In this document: positions 6,888-8,983 of the stretch, one piece after another
How positions within the stretch are numbered: position 1 is the stretch's first letter
Layout: each line of letters starts with the position of its first letter
Assembly: GCA_964498065.1 (NCBI GenBank)
Contig: CAZCFZ010000133.1
Location: forward strand, 1-8,983
Length of the DNA: 8,983 nt
DNA from: FEN-1297 sp964498065
GTDB taxonomy: Bacteria; Bacteroidota; Ignavibacteria; Ignavibacteriales; Ignavibacteriaceae
Direction: 5' to 3'
Program-made: the position numbers and the translations under genes
The notes under the pieces: model-generated
Told to the model about the DNA's origin: nothing
The model's input: only the letters and a program-made list of their open reading frames with translations
Databases searched by the model: none

Positions 6888-7373
6888 ATGGCTGAAAACA
6901 AAGAACAAGGAAGAGAAGCAGGGGAATTACTTCAACTGGTAAGTTTCATATTGGGCAATGAGGAATTCGGTGTAGATATCCTGCATGTTCAGGAAATAAA
7001 CAGGATGATGCTGATAACCAAAGTTCCCAATGCACCTGGCTATGTAGAAGGAGTAATAAACTTGAGGGGAAGAGTAATACCTGTAATAGATCTAAGACTG
7101 AAACTGGGAATGGAAAAGAAAGAACCTGATAAGAACACTCGAATAGTAGTAGTGGAAGTAAGAGAAAAGATAGTTGGATTTATTGTTGATGCTGTAAAAG
7201 AAGTAATCCGGATACCGGAAGAAATAACAGAAGAGCCGCCTGATATCGTAACAGGTTTAAATTCGGAATACATAAAAGCAGTTGGTAAACTTGAAGATAG
7301 GCTCTTAATATTGATCGACTTAAAAAAGATATTATTTGCCGAAGATATTGAGAAACTGGAAGCAGTTATGTAA
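6888..7373 (+). CDS. cheW: chemotaxis adaptor protein CheW
   Basis: The protein has 161 aa, the usual CheW length. After a charged N-terminal stretch the SH3-like fold begins at LLQLVSFILGNEEFGVDILHV (14-34). The hallmark NLRGRVIPVIDLR is at 58-70, including the arginines of the receptor- and CheA-binding surface. FIVDAVKEVIRIP (98-110) and LLILIDLKKILF (139-150) complete the two beta-barrel halves. It couples receptors to the histidine kinase CheA on the inner face of the membrane. It lies 21 bases after the MCP and is very likely co-transcribed and dedicated to it. The leader between the two has a run of ten A (6875-6884) and no recognisable Shine-Dalgarno, so initiation may depend on coupling to the MCP or on the A-rich leader. 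No other che gene is in the window. Confidence 0.96.
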   Translation: MAENKEQGREAGELLQLVSFILGNEEFGVDILHVQEINRMMLITKVPNAPGYVEGVINLRGRVIPVIDLRLKLGMEKKEPDKNTRIVVVEVREKIVGFIVDAVKEVIRIPEEITEEPPDIVTGLNSEYIKAVGKLEDRLLILIDLKKILFAEDIEKLEAVM

Positions 7374-7439
7374 ATAATAATACCTGCTTTTTCAAATGAT
7401 AATTAAATAGCTGTTTAGTTACTTATTTGTTTTTATAAG

Positions 7440-7682
7440 ATGATAAAAATTTTTGCATCATTACTAAATATATTTGGATTTATCTTGTTGTTGGCGGCAC
7501 TTATTTCCGGTTTTTATGCTTTTACAGCTTTTATTGAGAGAATACACGGAGGCCGCGGTTTATTTTTTACCAATGTGGAAATTTTTTCCATCATTACGGT
7601 CTTCTTTATTATTTTAGGTATTGTATTCTTGTGGATTTCACACAAAATTAAGAAAAAACTTTCTCCTCACGAACAAAATTAA
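7440..7682 (+). CDS. small two-helix membrane protein, unknown function
   Basis: The protein has 80 aa. Two strongly hydrophobic helices lie at about 6-30 (ASLLNIFGFILLLAALISGF onward) and 47-67 (EIFSIITVFFIILGIVFLWI). They are joined by a short polar loop with HGGRGLFF (36-43) and followed by a basic tail KIKKKLSPHEQN, so both ends are probably cytoplasmic. No enzyme motif is visible and I do not recognise a family. The Shine-Dalgarno is poor (ATAAG directly before ATG). It sits 66 bases after cheW on the same strand and might be read from the MCP-cheW promoter, or be independent. The helix-loop-helix pattern with a charged tail argues for a real gene. Confidence 0.55.
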   Translation: MIKIFASLLNIFGFILLLAALISGFYAFTAFIERIHGGRGLFFTNVEIFSIITVFFIILGIVFLWISHKIKKKLSPHEQN

Positions 7683-7705
7683 TTTGTTGCCATCATCAAA
7701 TAATT
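7677..7705 (+). terminator. weak hairpin at the end of the small membrane gene
   Basis: AATT-AA-TTTG (7677-7686) pairs with CAAA-T-AATT (7697-7705) with one bulged A, giving a 9-bp stem and a 10-base loop. It overlaps the stop codon. There is no T tract after it, so termination is only a possibility. Confidence 0.2.
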
Positions 7706-7758
7706 GAATTCCTACGAAATCTTTATAAAAACAGATAAACATTCTTTTACTGTATACG

Positions 7759-7790
7759 TTTGCTATTTTATATCCTCTAATTTATATTTG
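7759..7790 (+). promoter_or_regulatory. Bacteroides-type promoter for the iron permease
   Basis: TTTG at 7759-7762 and TATATTTG at 7783-7790 match the Bacteroidota consensus -33 TTTG and -7 TAnnTTTG, with a 20-base spacer. Transcription would start near 7797 and give an untranslated leader of about 60 bases ending at the ribosome-binding site AGGAG (7846-7850). This is the clearest promoter in the window. No convincing Fur box is seen around it. Confidence 0.5.
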
Positions 7791-7845
7791 GTCTAAATAA
7801 GAATAATAATATGCTAATTTTTATTGTAATTTTTTATATATAAAA

Positions 7846-7850
7846 AGGAG
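7846..7850 (+). promoter_or_regulatory. ribosome-binding site that sets the permease start
   Basis: AAAAAGGAG ends at 7850. An in-frame TGA stop lies at 7851-7853, so the permease frame opens only at 7854. The first codons are ATT (7854), CTG (7857) and GGA. CTG is 6 bases from AGGAG, a normal distance. The first conventional alternative start, TTG at 7884, is 33 bases away and has no ribosome-binding site of its own. Confidence 0.6.
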
Positions 7851-7856
7851 TGAATT

Positions 7857-8792
7857 CTGGGAATCAAAGCAATTTCAAAATATTTGTTTATAACAATAGG
7901 AGTACTAATCACCACCGGTGTTATTGTCTGGCAGGGTTTGACATTTGCCGGTGTTCCAAATCCAGTGGCTGAAAATTTAAGTTCATTTGCTGCCATATTA
8001 AGCAGCGGAGTTCTTGTTTTTCGCGAGGGTCTAGAAGCGATACTTGTCCTTTCTGCTATAACGGCCACAATGACACGTAAGCAGCCTAAAAATTTTGGTA
8101 AAGGGATTTCTCTAGGTGCCGGTTTTGGTTTAGCTGCTACTGCCGCTACCTGGTTTATAGTTGTTGAAGCTCTTTCGGATATTAATTTACCCGAACTGGA
8201 TATACAAGCTGCAACCGGACTCCTCGCTATTATTGTTTTGTTAATCGTGATGAATTGGTTCTTCCATAAAATTTATTGGACAGGCTGGATAACTCACCAT
8301 ACAAAGAAGGGAAGATATATACTAGAATCTTCCGAAGATAAATCGTCTAAAATGCTGCGGGGCTTTATTCTGCTCGGCTTTACGGCTATCTATCGCGAGG
8401 GATTTGAAGTGGTGCTTTTTTTACAACAGTTAAGACTCAGAGACGGAGGACATATTATTCTTATCGGCTCCGGTATTGGAATAATACTTACTGCGATTGT
8501 TGCGTTACTTACATTCAAACTTCATAAACATCTGCCTTATAAAAAAATGCTAGTGCTTACGGGAGTTTTATTAGGAATAGTCTTACTCGTAATGGTAGGT
8601 GAAAGTGTTCAGGAAATGCAGCAGGCAAACTGGCTGCCTGTTACACCTGCAGGTATTTCAATTCCGGGGTGGCTCGGCACATGGTTTTCAGTTTTCCCGA
8701 ATTTGCAATGTATCTTTGCTCAAATTGCTGCGGCAACATTTGTTTTAGGTTCATATTTCTTAGCCAGGTATTCCAAATCTTTCTCGCATTAG
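7857..8792 (+). CDS. FTR1-family iron permease, probable CTG start
   Basis: The protein has 311 aa when counted from CTG 7857; a TTG start at 7884 would give 302. It is a polytopic inner-membrane protein of the FTR1/EfeU class, which imports ferric iron or iron released by a partner oxidase. The two iron-binding motifs are present: REGLE at 56-60 (VLVFREGLEAILVLSAITA) and REGFE at 180-184 (AIYREGFEVVLFLQ). A conserved GESVQEMQ follows at 248-255, and DIQAATGLLAIIVLLIVMNW (115-134) is a typical membrane segment of this subfamily. An extra N-terminal helix precedes the first motif (LFITIGVLITTGVIVWQG, 10-27). The CTG start adds MGIKAISKY, placing Lys on the cytoplasmic side of that helix. The Shine-Dalgarno at 7846-7850 favours CTG, while automatic callers would choose TTG. 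No iron oxidase or lipoprotein partner is next to it. Confidence 0.9.
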   Translation: MGIKAISKYLFITIGVLITTGVIVWQGLTFAGVPNPVAENLSSFAAILSSGVLVFREGLEAILVLSAITATMTRKQPKNFGKGISLGAGFGLAATAATWFIVVEALSDINLPELDIQAATGLLAIIVLLIVMNWFFHKIYWTGWITHHTKKGRYILESSEDKSSKMLRGFILLGFTAIYREGFEVVLFLQQLRLRDGGHIILIGSGIGIILTAIVALLTFKLHKHLPYKKMLVLTGVLLGIVLLVMVGESVQEMQQANWLPVTPAGISIPGWLGTWFSVFPNLQCIFAQIAAATFVLGSYFLARYSKSFSH

Positions 8793-8829
8793 ATGAAAAA
8801 TTAAAATTTAAAAAGTATCAAACTTTCAG

Positions 8830-8873
8830 ATTTAGTTATATTAAAAATTTAATTAGAATTGATTTAACTAAAT
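8830..8873. repeat. AT-rich inverted repeat after the permease
   Basis: ATTTAGTTA (8830-8838) and TAACTAAAT (8865-8873) are a perfect 9-base inverted repeat with a 26-base loop. In sequence this AT-rich it may be chance, but it sits between the permease stop and the operator-like site and could slow or end transcription. Nothing else is seen in 8793-8912. Confidence 0.25.
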
Positions 8874-8913
8874 ATGGTTTAATTAATAAATCGGTTGTTC
8901 GAAACTAATTTTA

Positions 8914-8949
8914 AACCGTTGTACCTTCCTACCGGTAGGTAGGACGGTT
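8914..8949. promoter_or_regulatory. nested GC-rich palindrome, TetR-type operator candidate
   Basis: CCTACCGGTAGG (8928-8939) is a perfect 12-base palindrome centred on CCGG. It extends to CCTTCCTACC/GGTAGGTAGG (8924-8943), with nine of ten positions symmetric. It is flanked by a second inverted pair, AACCGT (8914-8919) and ACGGTT (8944-8949). Palindromes of the ACCnACCGGTnGGT kind are typical of TetR/AcrR-family repressors. The site lies about 120 bases after the permease stop, in otherwise very AT-rich DNA. It probably controls a gene beyond the right edge, often a tetR-led efflux operon, but that gene is not visible here. Confidence 0.5.
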
Positions 8950-8983
8950 ACTAGGCGAATTTTTATATCGTTAGTGGCTGTCT

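Noticed and set aside
6705..7273. Minus-strand ORFs over the MCP tail and cheW
   Set aside because: They overlap confidently identified plus-strand genes and show no family or start signal.
7801..7830. Fur box upstream of the permease
   Set aside because: The AT-rich stretch with AATAATAAT and TATGCTAATT has too little symmetry with the 19-base Fur consensus to call.
7850..7852. GTG directly at the ribosome-binding site as the permease start
   Set aside because: It is in another frame, overlaps the Shine-Dalgarno and meets a stop after 40 codons.
7814..8068. Minus-strand ORF over the permease start
   Set aside because: It is antisense to the REGLE-containing region of the permease and lacks any protein-like features.
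8669..8908. 79-codon plus-strand ORF overlapping the permease end
   Set aside because: Its first half is an out-of-frame reading of the permease and the rest is AT-rich noise (Lys/Ile/Asn/Tyr); there is no ribosome-binding site.

Overview
The window is AT-rich bacterial chromosome. I would place it in the Bacteroidota/Ignavibacteriota (FCB) neighbourhood, most likely an Ignavibacteria-like lineage. This is inference from three things: the very long sensor that fuses two-component-regulator propellers, a Y_Y_Y domain and a SpoIIE-type phosphatase; the wording of its phosphatase domain; and a good match to the Bacteroides-type promoter (TTTG / TAnnTTTG) before the last gene. There is no RNA gene, no CRISPR array and no complete insertion sequence.

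Layout. (1) 1-422: 3' end of a quinone-oxidoreductase/VAT-1-like MDR gene whose start lies outside the window. (2) 423-968: looks empty at first, but the minus strand carries a 57-codon gene (477-650) that resembles a small conserved family, with a weaker 33-codon ORF upstream of it (684-785). The rest is the leader of the next gene. (3) 969-4241: a 1090-aa membrane sensor phosphatase with fourteen propeller blades outside and a PP2C/RsbU-like phosphatase inside. (4) 4242-4727: a 486-base gap holding an AT hairpin, what looks like the debris of a small transposable element, and a palindromic dispersed-repeat-like unit. (5) 4728-6866 and 6888-7373: a methyl-accepting chemotaxis protein followed 21 bases later by cheW, an isolated receptor-adaptor pair with no cheA, cheR, cheB or cheY beside it. 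(6) 7440-7682: a small two-helix membrane protein of unknown role. (7) 7857-8792: an FTR1-family iron permease with its own promoter and ribosome-binding site but no ATG, GTG or TTG at the expected start. (8) 8793-8983: AT-rich DNA ending in a strong GC-rich palindrome that looks like a TetR-type operator for a gene beyond the right edge.

How the genes work together. Two membrane signalling outputs sit side by side: the propeller sensor probably sets the phosphorylation of an anti-anti-sigma partner encoded elsewhere, and the MCP-CheW pair should feed a chemosensory kinase array encoded elsewhere. The iron permease is a separate transcription unit. All genes except the two small ORFs at 477-785 are on the plus strand. 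I see no convincing new multi-gene system. The best leads are the hidden small minus-strand gene, the odd start of the permease, the operator at the right end and the transposon-like remnant at 4308-4648.
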